From contig JADKKI010000009.1 of assembly GCA_016720595.1 (NCBI GenBank), forward strand, positions 248,001-312,000: a stretch of 64,000 nt of DNA, in the 5' to 3' direction. Shown here one piece after another: positions 25,045-34,309 of the stretch. The stretch comes from Myxococcales bacterium (GTDB taxonomy: Bacteria; Myxococcota_A; Polyangia; Haliangiales; Haliangiaceae). Every line of letters begins with the position of its first letter. The first letter of the stretch is position 1. The notes beneath the pieces are model-generated. The model had not been told where the DNA came from and searched no databases. It was given only the letters and a program-made list of their open reading frames with translations. The translations under genes were made by a program, and so were the position numbers.

Positions 25045-27045
25045 TCAACGGGACGCGGGGAGCGCGGGCAGCGCGACGTCGTAGGTGTGGTGGGGCACGA
25101 CCTGCGTCAGCATCGGGGTCGCGTCCCACAGCGCATCCTCCACGCACTGTTGCTGCTGGCGAGCGAGCGAGGGCGAGACGTCGGCAGGCCGGCTGATCAA
25201 CACCGTCACGTTGACGATCTCGACGAGGGTCATCTCGAGGGTCGCGTTGATGCTGGTGGTCTCGACGTGACACGCGGCGAGGAGGGGCCGGAGCTGAGCT
25301 GCGAGATCGGGCGGGATCCAGACGCTGGCGGTGTGGGTGCCGCGGCCGATGTCGCCGATCCCGCAGCAGCAGCAGCCGCTGCCACCGCCGGCCAGCCCGA
25401 ACCCGAACCCCGCCGAGTACAGCCCTCCGCCACCCCACTGCGCGTACAGCGACCACTTCGCGTTCACCGCACGGGCAAGCATGTTGACGCGCTCGAGCAT
25501 GGGTTCGTCGAGAGTCCCCAGCGCGGAGAGCTCGCGCGCGAGCTCACGCGCGCGGCTGGAATCCGGGCGGAGCATGCGCTGCGTCCGCTTCCCCCACAGT
25601 AGCCCCTCGACGACGATCGGCCCCGCGGAGGCATCGCCCTCACCCCACCACGTGCACGAGCTGCCCTCCGCGAGGAGCTTGTCGACCTCGTCACCACATG
25701 CAGGCTGTTGCGTGGGCGCGATCTGGGTCCAGCCCGGTGCCTTGACCGTGATGTGATCGAGCGAGATCGGTCGCACCAGCAGCGTCGCGTCGATCAGCTC
25801 CGGGGCCTTGACCGCACCGGTGCGCACCGCCATGCCGTCCGTCGATGCGGCGAGCGGTGCGAGCAGCGCGTCCTCGTCACGCGCGGGCTGGCCGAGGCCG
25901 CCGAGGGCCACCACGTGCACCAAGGTCTGGCTGGGGAGCAAGCGGCGCAGGTTCACCGGCGAGGTCTCCGACAGGCGCTCCGCCATCCGCTCGTCGGTGA
26001 CGAGGACGACCCGCTTGGTGCCCTCGATCCGATCGAGCCAGGTCGCCGCCTCGGCGAGCCCGGCATCGAAGTTCGAGCCGTTGCGCTGTGCGAGGCTGCG
26101 CAGCTCGCGATCGACGCGGCCCGCGGCCTGTGACGCCGTGGTCCAGCCCGGCAGCAGGGCGCGAGCGCGCCGCGCGTACGCCACCACCTGCACGCGGCTC
26201 TCCGGGGCTTTGCGCAGATAGGAGGCCACGAGCTGGCGCTGTGCTTCGAGGTCGTCGGTGCTCATCGAGCGCGAGCCATCGACGAGGATCACGGTGACCA
26301 GATCGCGTGGGACCTCACTCAGCACGCCGGCGAGATCGATCTCGACCCGCGTGAGGTGCTCTTCGCCGAGAGCGATCCGCCCGGCGAACGCACCGATCCG
26401 CCCGCCGGGGGGGCGCTTGGCGAGCTCCGGGGCGGGGAAGCCGATCCACGCCACCGCTCCATCGTGACCATCCGCCGGCAGAGCGCCGCACTCGGCGTCG
26501 AGCTCCTCGGTCTTCGGCGTGGGCCGGCGCAGCGAGAAGTCGGCGACCTTGAGCCACGTCGCGGGCACCTGGAGGTAGCGCGCATCGCGGTAGAAGCAGG
26601 TCGGCGCCGCGATCGTGAGCTCGATCGTCACCACACCGGAGTGCGGCGAGGCGAGGCTGACCTGCGCACCACCGGGGCCACCGCTGATCATCACGGCAGA
26701 GGCCAGCGAGACACCTGGCTTGGCCTCGTCGGTGTCGGCGGCGAGGGCGCCGAACCGGGTCTCCGCCTCCTCCGCCGCGAGCATGGAGAGAGGGAGGGTC
26801 ACGCCCTTGGCGGTCACCATGGCGGCGGTCACCAGCCCCATCCGCGGGAGCTCGATGCCCGCATAGTGCGACCCGTACATCTGCTTCTCGACGGGGATCA
26901 CGAACCGCGCGGTGAGCGTGGCGATCGATCCTTCGAGCTTGGCGTGGATCACCGCCGGCGCGATCTCCATGTTCGCGGTCGTGCGCGTCCAGGCGTGCGC
27001 CGCGCCGCCGATCAGCAAGGCAGCGGCCACGAGCCAGGGACGCAT
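25045..27045 (-). CDS. Exported VWA-domain protein with a Cys cluster near the C-terminus
   Basis: A 666-residue protein with signal peptide MRPWLVAAALLIGGAAHAW. An N-terminal VIT-like beta domain (about 25-230) is followed by a VWA domain with MIDAS DGSRSMS near residue 260 and a Thr in LVTDERM. The C-terminal half contains GLAGGGSGCCCCGIGDIGRG, four consecutive Cys in a Gly-rich setting that recalls Gly-rich tails of myxobacterial gliding-type proteins. VWA domains bind partners through a metal ion; the specific role is unknown. It ends 40 bases before the start region of the next minus-strand gene, so the two are probably co-transcribed. Confidence 0.8.
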   Translation of the reverse strand: MRPWLVAAALLIGGAAHAWTRTTANMEIAPAVIHAKLEGSIATLTARFVIPVEKQMYGSHYAGIELPRMGLVTAAMVTAKGVTLPLSMLAAEEAETRFGALAADTDEAKPGVSLASAVMISGGPGGAQVSLASPHSGVVTIELTIAAPTCFYRDARYLQVPATWLKVADFSLRRPTPKTEELDAECGALPADGHDGAVAWIGFPAPELAKRPPGGRIGAFAGRIALGEEHLTRVEIDLAGVLSEVPRDLVTVILVDGSRSMSTDDLEAQRQLVASYLRKAPESRVQVVAYARRARALLPGWTTASQAAGRVDRELRSLAQRNGSNFDAGLAEAATWLDRIEGTKRVVLVTDERMAERLSETSPVNLRRLLPSQTLVHVVALGGLGQPARDEDALLAPLAASTDGMAVRTGAVKAPELIDATLLVRPISLDHITVKAPGWTQIAPTQQPACGDEVDKLLAEGSSCTWWGEGDASAGPIVVEGLLWGKRTQRMLRPDSSRARELARELSALGTLDEPMLERVNMLARAVNAKWSLYAQWGGGGLYSAGFGFGLAGGGSGCCCCGIGDIGRGTHTASVWIPPDLAAQLRPLLAACHVETTSINATLEMTLVEIVNVTVLISRPADVSPSLARQQQQCVEDALWDATPMLTQVVPHHTYDVALPALPASR

Positions 27046-27085
27046 GGGAGGTGAGACATGCGCCGCGGCGGATCGGTTCCCGAGA

Positions 27086-28969
27086 TCAGCGCCGGGGCGA
27101 ATACCCGGCGGAGACCAGGGCCTTGGTCCAGGTCTCCGGGGTCACGTACGGCCGCATCATCATCGCGAACAGGTCCATCCCGAAGGTCCGGTCTCCATCG
27201 GACGGTGGCCGGACCTTGGCCCCGCCGAGCGCGGCCACCAGCACCTCGAGGACCTTGATCCGGGTCTGGTAGTTCCCGTCCCGCGCGCCCTCCGGGGTCA
27301 GGCGCGTGGTGCCGGCGATCGCCTTGAGTGGTCCGTTCGCGAGGTTGACGAAGCGGGCGGCACCGGCGAGGTCGTTCGCCAGCAGGCGCCGCGCGACCAC
27401 GTGCGGTGCGAGGTCGATCGCGAACCTCCGCACGAGCTCGGCAGGAACGACGGTGGTCTTGCCGGCAGGGCCCTGCGCGAACTTCGCGACGATCGTCGGG
27501 AGCGCGGCCTCGATCTCCCCGGCGAGCTTGTCGTCGCTGGCCATCATGATCGCCGCGGCCAGGATCTCGCTCCACGCCTGCTGCCACTGCTGCGGTGTCT
27601 GGTAGCTGTTGCCGGGCAAGGTCCACGCGAAGGCCCGTGCGTCGGCGAGCGTCCAGCCCGGGACCGCATCCGCCTGCTCGAACAACAGCGCCAGCGCGGT
27701 GCCCGCGTTGATCGGCAGGTGCCCCGACGTGGCGTGCGCCTTCAACGCCGCGATCATCCCGGGCACGTCTCGCTGCGCCGCGATGTCGAGCTTGGTGGCC
27801 ACGCCGACGAACGTGATCGCCGAGCTGTTGAAGTTGAGGTGCGGAGGGGTGAACACCACGCCGGTAGCGCCGTTCGTGCCGTTCCGGCTTCGCGAGACGA
27901 ACCGGAGCTTCGCTCCGATGCCCACGGGTCGGGTCACCGTGAGCGCCATCACCGAATCGGTTCCCCCGCCCGTGACGAGGACGAGCTTGCCGCGGACCCC
28001 GACCACGAACTGATCGAACGCCGCGAACGCGCCCGTGAAGCCCGCCTCCACCTTGGCGGCGAACAACGGCTCCTTCGCGCGCAGCAGATCGCGCACGGTG
28101 CCGGCATCGATCTCGTGCGGACCACCAAACGGTCCGCGCATCTCCTCGCGGGACGGGCCACAGTGATGGCGCATCATCCCGAAGTCTGGGTCCACGTCGG
28201 CGGGAAACCGCGGCGTGAAGCCGCCGAGCAGCAGATCATCGATCACGGTGATCGGCTCGCGCTTGCTCGCCCAGGCCGCGGCGAGCTCGGGCAGAAAGTC
28301 GGTCCAGTCGGACTTGGACTTCTCGGGAGCCAGCGCGGCAAGGGCGGGCAGTCCGCCATCTCGAAACGTCGCGAGGCGATCGAGGCGCGCCCCGGTCAGG
28401 TCACGCAGCGCGATACTGCCGAGCAAGGTCTGCGCGCGCGCACCCTTCGCCGCATACAGCATCCCCTGCGCCGCGAGACCGAGCTCGTCGCGCCTGGCGG
28501 GATCCTGACGGAGCACATCGACCTTCGCCTCCGCCGCGGGGAACGCGGGCGCGAGCAGCCCGAGCGCGAACGGGTCCGAGATCCGCGCGATCGTGGCCGG
28601 CATCTCGGCCTTGGGGCCACGGGGGCGGAAGCTCTCGAACCAGCCGCTCGTGGTCTCCTTCTGTGCCTTCTGCACGCGTGCGCGCACCGTCAGCGTGCCG
28701 GCGGTCCCGATCGGAAGCGACGTGGGCAACTTGCGGAGCGCCGCGGGCTTCTCCGGCCAGCCTTCGTGGTCGACCGGGCCGACGATCACGCCGGAGCGGG
28801 CATCGACGTAGTACGAGGCGTGGTGCCCGAGCAGGTCCTCGTAGGTCCCGAGCAGCACCACGTCCCGCTGGAACGAATCCACGCGGAGCTCGACCATCAT
28901 GCAGTCCGCGGCGGCGAGGCGCAGCGACCCGAGCGACACGGCGACGACCACGGCGGGCAGGAGCTTCAT
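27086..28969 (-). CDS. Large secreted protein of unknown function
   Basis: A 627-residue protein with signal peptide MKLLPAVVVAVSLGSLRLAAA and an early Cys (DCMMVELRVDSF). No known domain was recognised; the sequence is mostly helical in the second half, with an MMRHHCGPSREEM segment near the middle. It lies directly upstream of the VWA gene on the same strand (40-base gap), so the two exported proteins may work together. The ATG start gives a clean signal peptide. Confidence 0.75.
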   Translation of the reverse strand: MKLLPAVVVAVSLGSLRLAAADCMMVELRVDSFQRDVVLLGTYEDLLGHHASYYVDARSGVIVGPVDHEGWPEKPAALRKLPTSLPIGTAGTLTVRARVQKAQKETTSGWFESFRPRGPKAEMPATIARISDPFALGLLAPAFPAAEAKVDVLRQDPARRDELGLAAQGMLYAAKGARAQTLLGSIALRDLTGARLDRLATFRDGGLPALAALAPEKSKSDWTDFLPELAAAWASKREPITVIDDLLLGGFTPRFPADVDPDFGMMRHHCGPSREEMRGPFGGPHEIDAGTVRDLLRAKEPLFAAKVEAGFTGAFAAFDQFVVGVRGKLVLVTGGGTDSVMALTVTRPVGIGAKLRFVSRSRNGTNGATGVVFTPPHLNFNSSAITFVGVATKLDIAAQRDVPGMIAALKAHATSGHLPINAGTALALLFEQADAVPGWTLADARAFAWTLPGNSYQTPQQWQQAWSEILAAAIMMASDDKLAGEIEAALPTIVAKFAQGPAGKTTVVPAELVRRFAIDLAPHVVARRLLANDLAGAARFVNLANGPLKAIAGTTRLTPEGARDGNYQTRIKVLEVLVAALGGAKVRPPSDGDRTFGMDLFAMMMRPYVTPETWTKALVSAGYSPRR

Positions 28970-29034
28970 GGGGTTCCCAGATCCTACGCGCGACGGTGTG
29001 GAAAGCGCTGCGGGAAACCGCGTACCGTGACGGC

Positions 29035-29781
29035 ATGGACGACTTCGACTCCGGGTTCTTCATGCTCCGTGCACTCGCCGGTCCGATGATGGCGATCGTG
29101 ACCATGCTGATCACCCTCACGATCTTCGTGCCGATCGTGCTGTACGTCATCGCACGCTGGCGTGCGCACAAGGATCCCGACGTCGATCGTCACCTCGGCC
29201 TCAAGGTCGCGCTCCACTACTTCGCGATCAGCGCGTTCCAGCTCGGGCTCGCCGGCGTGGCGATCCTGGTGTGGGCGATGATCTCGAGCGCACCCTCGGA
29301 GATGAAGAGCGTGTTCTATCGCGTCGCCATGGGCATGATCGTGCCCGCCGCGCTCGTGCAGGCCGCGCACCTCTCGCTGCTCCGCCGCACGAACGACGCG
29401 CAGGTCTCGGGCGTGAAGCGCCTGTTCGCCGGCTACAACCTGATCGTCACCGGGCTGCTCGGGTTCATCGCGCTCGTGCTCGCGTTCCAGGCGATGTTCG
29501 CGAAGGGCAGCTCGGGTGAGGTGGGTCGCGTGGCTGGTGCGATGGTGCTGGTCTATGGCACCGCATGGGCGGTGATCGGCTGGCGGTTCGGGAAGTTCAT
29601 CCTGCCCGGCGGCGATACCGGGACCGGGACCGGGACGGGCGTCGCCGCCACGTCCACGGCCACCGCAGCACCGGCTGCTGCTGCTGCAGCCCCGACCACA
29701 ACGACCACCTCGGGCTCCGGCGGTGGCGGACTGCCCTCGCTCGGTGGTGGCGCCTATCCGCCGATCGAGCCGAAGCCCTGA
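29035..29781 (+). CDS. Multi-pass membrane protein with low-complexity tail
   Basis: A 248-residue protein with about five transmembrane helices: residues about 15-40, 63-85, 97-115, 137-155 and 168-185. The tail after residue 195 is Gly/Thr/Ala/Pro-rich (GTGTGTG, AAPAAAAAAP, TTTTTSG) and probably disordered. No family was recognised. ATG 29035 was chosen because it begins directly before the first helix; the frame stays open upstream but encodes basic, Arg-rich sequence. It is divergent from the secreted protein gene and convergent with the transporter operon. Confidence 0.7.
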   Translation: MDDFDSGFFMLRALAGPMMAIVTMLITLTIFVPIVLYVIARWRAHKDPDVDRHLGLKVALHYFAISAFQLGLAGVAILVWAMISSAPSEMKSVFYRVAMGMIVPAALVQAAHLSLLRRTNDAQVSGVKRLFAGYNLIVTGLLGFIALVLAFQAMFAKGSSGEVGRVAGAMVLVYGTAWAVIGWRFGKFILPGGDTGTGTGTGVAATSTATAAPAAAAAAPTTTTTSGSGGGGLPSLGGGAYPPIEPKP

Positions 29782-30786
29782 TCAGTTCGCGGTGATCTTC
29801 GCCGCGTCGATGTGATCGGGGATGAAGCGGCGATCGACGAGATCGCTGATGTCGATCTCGCGCTTCAAGATCCCAGCCTTGATCGCGTACTTCATGATCT
29901 GCTTCATGTCGTCGTCGGTCGGCGTCAGCATCCGATAGCTCACGCGATCGGTGGGCTGGGTCAGCACGAACTCGAGGAGCTTCTGGTCCTGCCGGAAGTA
30001 CGGGGCGGCGACCTTCGCGGCCTCCATCCGGTGCTGCTCGGCCCACTCGCCGCTCTCGGCGATCCCGCGCACCAGATCGCGCACGATCTCCGGGTGCTCC
30101 TGGATCAGCTCGTCGCGCACGACGAGGACGCACGACACGAAGTGCGGCCAGATGTCCTTCGCGAAGTACAGCACGCGACCGGTGCCGTTGAGCTGCGCCT
30201 TCGCGGCGTGGGGCTCGCCCACGAAGTACGCATCGATCGCGCCGGCGGCGAGCGCGGACGGCATGTCGGGCGGCGGCAGATCGACGAAGTTGATGTCGCC
30301 GGGCTGCATGCCCTCGTCCTCCATCAGCTTGGTGATCACGAGGTACTGGTTCGAGTACTTGCTCGGGCGGGCGAACGTCTTCCCTCGGAGATCGCGGATC
30401 GACTTCGCAGGCGAGTCCTTCGCGACGATCACGGTGGACCCATCGCGATGCCCGAGATAGACGATGTGGATCGGCACGCCTTGCTCGCGCAGCACCATGG
30501 CGAGGGGCGCGAGCAGGAACGTCGCCTCGATCTTCCGCGCCTTCAGCGCCTCGACGACGGTGGGGAACTCGGTGAACCGCTGCGACTGGAACCGCGTGCC
30601 GGTGGTGGTGGACTTGGTGGCGAAGTCCGTGACCGGGCAGGTCAGGTGACAGGTGACCGGCAGAAAGCCCACCGCGAGCTCGGCGGCGGCCGCCTCGTTG
30701 GTGCCCTGCCATGGCTTCTTGTGCAGCACCGTCAAGGCGACGAGGGCGACCACGGTCACGAGGCTGATGCGGAGCTTGTACGTCAT
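29782..30786 (-). CDS. ABC transporter substrate-binding protein (SsuA/NrtA/TauA-like)
   Basis: A 334-residue protein with an N-terminal hydrophobic signal or anchor (LRISLVTVVALVALTVL). The mature part has the periplasmic-binding fold of the NMT1/SsuA type: VGFLPVTCHLTCPVTDF, EALKARKIEATFLLAPLA, DLRGKTFARPSKYS and AGAIDAYFVGEPHAA. The family binds nitrate, bicarbonate, sulfonates, taurine or thiamine precursors; the Cys-containing first motif may mark a subgroup, but the ligand cannot be assigned. Its start overlaps the ATPase gene stop (ATGA), completing a permease-ATPase-binding protein operon. Confidence 0.87.
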   Translation of the reverse strand: MTYKLRISLVTVVALVALTVLHKKPWQGTNEAAAAELAVGFLPVTCHLTCPVTDFATKSTTTGTRFQSQRFTEFPTVVEALKARKIEATFLLAPLAMVLREQGVPIHIVYLGHRDGSTVIVAKDSPAKSIRDLRGKTFARPSKYSNQYLVITKLMEDEGMQPGDINFVDLPPPDMPSALAAGAIDAYFVGEPHAAKAQLNGTGRVLYFAKDIWPHFVSCVLVVRDELIQEHPEIVRDLVRGIAESGEWAEQHRMEAAKVAAPYFRQDQKLLEFVLTQPTDRVSYRMLTPTDDDMKQIMKYAIKAGILKREIDISDLVDRRFIPDHIDAAKITAN

Positions 30787-31523
30787 GACAATCCGAGCTC
30801 GTCCATGATGGCCTGCTCCGCCTCCGCCACGCCAGGAGAAGCGGGTGTGCGCGAGCGCCCGGCCGGTAGCTCGAGGACGCGGCGCACGTGCGTGGGGCGG
30901 CTCCCGAGGACGAGCACGCGATCCGCGATCTGAACGGCCTCCTCGATGTCGTGGGTGACGAACACCACGGTGCGCGGGCGATCCGCCAGTGTGGACACCA
31001 GCTCGCGCCGCATCCGGGTGCGCGATTGATAGTCGAGTGCGCTGAACGGCTCGTCGAGCAACAGGATGTCGGTCTCCGCGGCGAGGGCGCGCGCGAGCTC
31101 CACGCGCTGCCGCATGCCGCCCGAGAGCTGGTGGGGATAGCTGCCCGAGAACTCGGCGAGCCGCGTGATCTCGAGCCACTCCGCGATCTTCTTGTCACGC
31201 GCGTCGGGCGCGGTGTCGCGGGGGAGGCCGCCCGCGATGTTCTCGCGCACGGTGAGCCACGGGAACAGGCCGCCGTCCTGGTAGATCGTCCGGCTCTGAC
31301 CGTTGCGGACCACGGTGCCGCGCGTGGGCACGAGGTGCCCGCCGAGCAGCGACAGCAACGTCGATTTCCCGCAGCCCGAAGGGCCCACGCAGACCACGAG
31401 CTCGTGCTTGGCCACCTTCAGGTCGAGCCCGTCGATCACCGTCAGCTTGGGATAGTCGAAGCCCACACCGTCGAGCGCGAGGATCGGCTCGTCCGTGATC
31501 GGCGACTCGCGGTAGGCGCTCAT
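30783..31523 (-). CDS. ABC transporter ATP-binding protein (SsuB/NrtC/TauB-like)
   Basis: A 246-residue ATPase. Walker A is GPSGCGKS, the Q-loop lies in TIYQDGGLFPW, the signature is LSGGMRQRVELARAL, Walker B is ILLLDEPFSALD, and the switch His is in VFVTHDIEEAV. The signature and Q-loop are typical of the nitrate/sulfonate/taurine uptake family. ATG 31523 overlaps the stop of the permease gene, and the stop overlaps the binding protein start, both as ATGA. It powers the transporter on the cytoplasmic side. Confidence 0.93.
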   Translation of the reverse strand: MSAYRESPITDEPILALDGVGFDYPKLTVIDGLDLKVAKHELVVCVGPSGCGKSTLLSLLGGHLVPTRGTVVRNGQSRTIYQDGGLFPWLTVRENIAGGLPRDTAPDARDKKIAEWLEITRLAEFSGSYPHQLSGGMRQRVELARALAAETDILLLDEPFSALDYQSRTRMRRELVSTLADRPRTVVFVTHDIEEAVQIADRVLVLGSRPTHVRRVLELPAGRSRTPASPGVAEAEQAIMDELGLS

Positions 31524-32272
31524 CGCTCGAAGCCCCAGCGCACGCTCGGGATCTTGGTCAGCCGCGCGAACAGCACGTCGAGGCCGATGCCGATCGCGCC
31601 GATCGTGATCATCCCGCACACCACGAGATCCATCCGGAGACCGTTGCGGGCGTCGACGATCAAGAAGCCGAGGCCGCTGCGCACCGCGATCATCTCCGCG
31701 GCGACGACGACCATCCAAGCGACGCCGATCGCCACGCGCAGCGCGGTCACCAGCTGCGGCATGATCGCCGGCAGCGTGATCCGGAACAGGAGGTCCGCGT
31801 CGGACAACCCCATGTCCTCGGCCACCCGGTAGTAGATCTTCGGCACGGTGGCCACGGCCGCGGAGGTCGCGAGGGTGATCTGGAAGAACACCGCGATGAA
31901 CAGGATGAAGATCGCGGGCGGATCACCCACGCCGAACCACACGATCGCGAACGGGATCCACGCGATCGGTGACAGCGACCGGAAGAAGTTGATCCACGGG
32001 AGCAGCGCCGCGCGCGTGGCGACCGAGCGCCCGATCACGAGCCCGAGTGGCACGGCGGCGAGGACCCCGGCGGTGAAGCCCCAGGCCACGCGGTACAGTG
32101 ACGCGATCACGTCATCGAGCAGCCGCCCCGACGCGATCTCCTGGCCGAACGCCGTGCCGACCTCGGGCGGGGACGGCACCGTGCCGATCGGGAAGGCGCC
32201 GGTCGCCGACGCGATCCACCAGATCGCGAGGATCACGGCACCGGTCAACGTCGGGAACACAAACCGCTTCAC
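31520..32272 (-). CDS. ABC transporter permease (SsuC/NrtB/TauC-like)
   Basis: A 250-residue membrane protein with about six helices. The cytoplasmic coupling motif (EAA loop) appears as ADLLFRITLPAIMPQLVTAL followed by RVAIG. GTG 32272 (VKRFVFPTLTG) was preferred because the first helix starts just after it and AGGA lies upstream; an in-frame GTG at 32305 would add 11 residues. It is the first gene of the operon permease, ATPase, binding protein, an order and orientation in which translation can be coupled throughout. The transported compound is unknown. Confidence 0.9.
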   Translation of the reverse strand: MKRFVFPTLTGAVILAIWWIASATGAFPIGTVPSPPEVGTAFGQEIASGRLLDDVIASLYRVAWGFTAGVLAAVPLGLVIGRSVATRAALLPWINFFRSLSPIAWIPFAIVWFGVGDPPAIFILFIAVFFQITLATSAAVATVPKIYYRVAEDMGLSDADLLFRITLPAIMPQLVTALRVAIGVAWMVVVAAEMIAVRSGLGFLIVDARNGLRMDLVVCGMITIGAIGIGLDVLFARLTKIPSVRWGFER

Positions 32273-32325
32273 GGCCGCGACATCCTGACACGTCCGCGAG
32301 GACACCCGCCATCACCTGGTCAAAG

Positions 32326-32331
32326 TTGACA
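32326..32331 (+). promoter_or_regulatory. Possible -35 box upstream of the glycosylase gene
   Basis: TTGACA, identical to the sigma-70 -35 consensus, lies 35 bases before the ATG at 32366. No good -10 hexamer is found at 17 bases; GCGTAA at that distance is weak. The 93 bases between the divergent transporter operon and this gene must hold both promoters. Confidence 0.3.
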
Positions 32332-32365
32332 GAAGGCTGACACGGAGGGGGCGTAACACGGGAGC

Positions 32366-33226
32366 ATGCCAGCCACCCTGACCCCGACCCAGCCGTTCTC
32401 GTTCGACCAGACCCTGACCTTCATCAAGCGGTTTCCGCCGTGCCAGGGCGAGTACATCGTCGAGGACGATGCGGTGACCGCCGCGGTGGCGATCGGAGGG
32501 CGCGCGGTGCCGCTGACGATCCGGCGGCGTGGTCCCGCACTCGAGGTCCAGACGCCACGCGCCGCAGATGCGAGCGCAGCGGCGGCGCATGCCGCTCACT
32601 GGATCGGCGCAGACGATGACGTGAGCGCGCTGTACGCGGCCGCCCGCGGTGACGCACCGTTCACGCGCTTGATCGAGCGGCTCCACGGGCTGCATCACGT
32701 GCGGTTCCTGACGCTCGAGGAGATCAGCGTCTACTGCGTGATGATGCAGCGCTCGCCGATCACCCGCGCGAGCCGGATGAAGCGCCTGTTCCTCGATCGC
32801 TTCGGCGTACCGGTGGAGGTCGGCGGCCGCACGCTGCGCGCGATGCCGGAGCTCGCCGCGCTCGCGGAGCTCGATGGCGAGGAGATCGGCCGCGCGATCC
32901 GTCACGCACCGAAAGGGCAGACGATCGCGAACGTCGTGCGCGGTGTCGCGGCGATCGGCCTCGCCACGTTGCGCGAGGCACCCTATGCGGAGGCCCGCGA
33001 CGCCTTGCTCTCGATCAAGGGCATCGGTCCGTTCTCGGCCGGCGCGATCCTGTTGCGCGGGCTCGGCCGGATGGACGAGGTGCCTTCGGTGACGATGTTC
33101 GCCGAGGACGCCGCGATGATCTACGGCCGCGCCATCGACGAGGCGGCGATCGCTCGGCGCTATGGGCGCCAGATCGGCTACTGGGGCTTCTACGTCAAGA
33201 CCGGCGCGGCGCGTCTCAGGGATTGA
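32366..33226 (+). CDS. DNA-3-methyladenine glycosylase II-like protein (HhH-GPD, AlkA-like)
   Basis: A 286-residue protein. The N-terminal beta part starts FSFDQTLTFIKRFPPCQGEY, as in AlkA-like proteins; the helical part carries the helix-hairpin-helix LLSIKGIGPFSAGAILLRGL (about 213-232). These enzymes excise alkylated bases. In the usual position of the catalytic Asp, about 20 residues after the hairpin, the sequence is EVPSVTMF (Val242, Thr243), so the residue seems to be missing or displaced. The ATG follows GGGAG closely. The 3' end overlaps the convergent phosphoesterase gene by 11 bases. Confidence 0.8.
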   Translation: MPATLTPTQPFSFDQTLTFIKRFPPCQGEYIVEDDAVTAAVAIGGRAVPLTIRRRGPALEVQTPRAADASAAAAHAAHWIGADDDVSALYAAARGDAPFTRLIERLHGLHHVRFLTLEEISVYCVMMQRSPITRASRMKRLFLDRFGVPVEVGGRTLRAMPELAALAELDGEEIGRAIRHAPKGQTIANVVRGVAAIGLATLREAPYAEARDALLSIKGIGPFSAGAILLRGLGRMDEVPSVTMFAEDAAMIYGRAIDEAAIARRYGRQIGYWGFYVKTGAARLRD

Positions 33227-34178
33227 AGAACATCATCATGCTCGGCGTGCTCGTCACGGTGGCGAGCCGGGGCAGGCCGAGCAGATCCTCGATCGTCGCG
33301 AGGTAGCTCGAGTGAGTGAGCGCGACGTCCACCGTCATGCCCGCCTGCTTGACGCGCGGCGAGAGGATGATCATCGGGATCTTCTCGTTGTTCGCGCCTT
33401 CATCCTCGTCCCACGTGATGAACAGGATCCCGTTGGCCTTGAACCCATCGCTCGCGAGGATCTTCGGCACTTCGTGCGACATCCACGTGTCGGCGTTGCG
33501 CAAGCCGAGCGCCGGATCGTTGGCCGGATCGTGGCCATCGTTGTCGAGGTTCGGCGTGATCCACATGTAGCGGTATGCGTTCGAGGCGAGGTCCGCCGCG
33601 AACATCGAGTAATCGACATCGACGGTGGCGCACAGGTTGTTCGGCGCGTCCTGGATGTCCGTGAAGTAGATGAACGGGTTGTGCTTCGGTGCGTACTTGC
33701 CGGCGGTGCTCAGGTTGCACGGCGTGCCCATGCTCTCCTGATAGGCGCGCCACGGGATGTTCGCCGCGACGAGCTGCGAGCCGAGGTGCTGCTCGCTCGA
33801 GGGGAAGTACGGGAACTGCTCGGGGCCGATGTCGACCACGCCGGGGTACTGGTTCGCGCCGCTGACCATGTTGAGGTAGTTGCCGAGCGACGGATGGATC
33901 GTGTCCTTGTAGTTGGTCGCGAGGCCGCCCTGCGCGATCAGCGAGTTGAGGTACGGCGCATTCGCAGAGCCGATGATGCTCTCGTCGTTCTTGTTCTCGA
34001 GGACGATCGTGAAGATGATCGGCTTCGCATTCGCGACCGCGCCGTCACCGCCCGACGAGCCGTCGGTCGACGCATCCGGACCCGCCGTGTCATCGCCTCC
34101 ACCGCCGCCATTCGCCCCGGTGTTCGCGCACGCTGCTGCGCAGATCAACGTCCCGATCGAAATCACTCGCTTGATCAT
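33216..34178 (-). CDS. Phosphoesterase-family lipoprotein (phospholipase C / acid phosphatase-like)
   Basis: A 320-residue protein with lipoprotein signal MIKRVISIGTLICAAAC, followed by a Gly/Asp/Ser linker (about 20-48). The catalytic domain starts with FTIVLENKNDE (metal-binding Glu-Asn) and includes HPSLGNYL, DGHDPAND, WDEDEG and a final LTHSSYLATIEDLLGL, all typical of PF04185 phosphoesterases. The lipid anchor puts it on the periplasmic or outer-membrane surface, where it could hydrolyse phospholipids or phosphate esters. ATG 34178 is set by GGGAGG upstream; it is divergent from the reductase gene. Confidence 0.87.
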   Translation of the reverse strand: MIKRVISIGTLICAAACANTGANGGGGGDDTAGPDASTDGSSGGDGAVANAKPIIFTIVLENKNDESIIGSANAPYLNSLIAQGGLATNYKDTIHPSLGNYLNMVSGANQYPGVVDIGPEQFPYFPSSEQHLGSQLVAANIPWRAYQESMGTPCNLSTAGKYAPKHNPFIYFTDIQDAPNNLCATVDVDYSMFAADLASNAYRYMWITPNLDNDGHDPANDPALGLRNADTWMSHEVPKILASDGFKANGILFITWDEDEGANNEKIPMIILSPRVKQAGMTVDVALTHSSYLATIEDLLGLPRLATVTSTPSMMMFFNP

Positions 34179-34309
34179 CTCGGCCTCCCTCGCGCGCAGT
34201 CGTAGCGAATTCCGCGCGCCGCCGAAACCTGAAACCGTGGAGCTTCGCGAAAACGTTACGTGTTGTGCAGCGTTCGTACAGTCGCGCGAGCTGTGCGATC
34301 GTTGCACGC

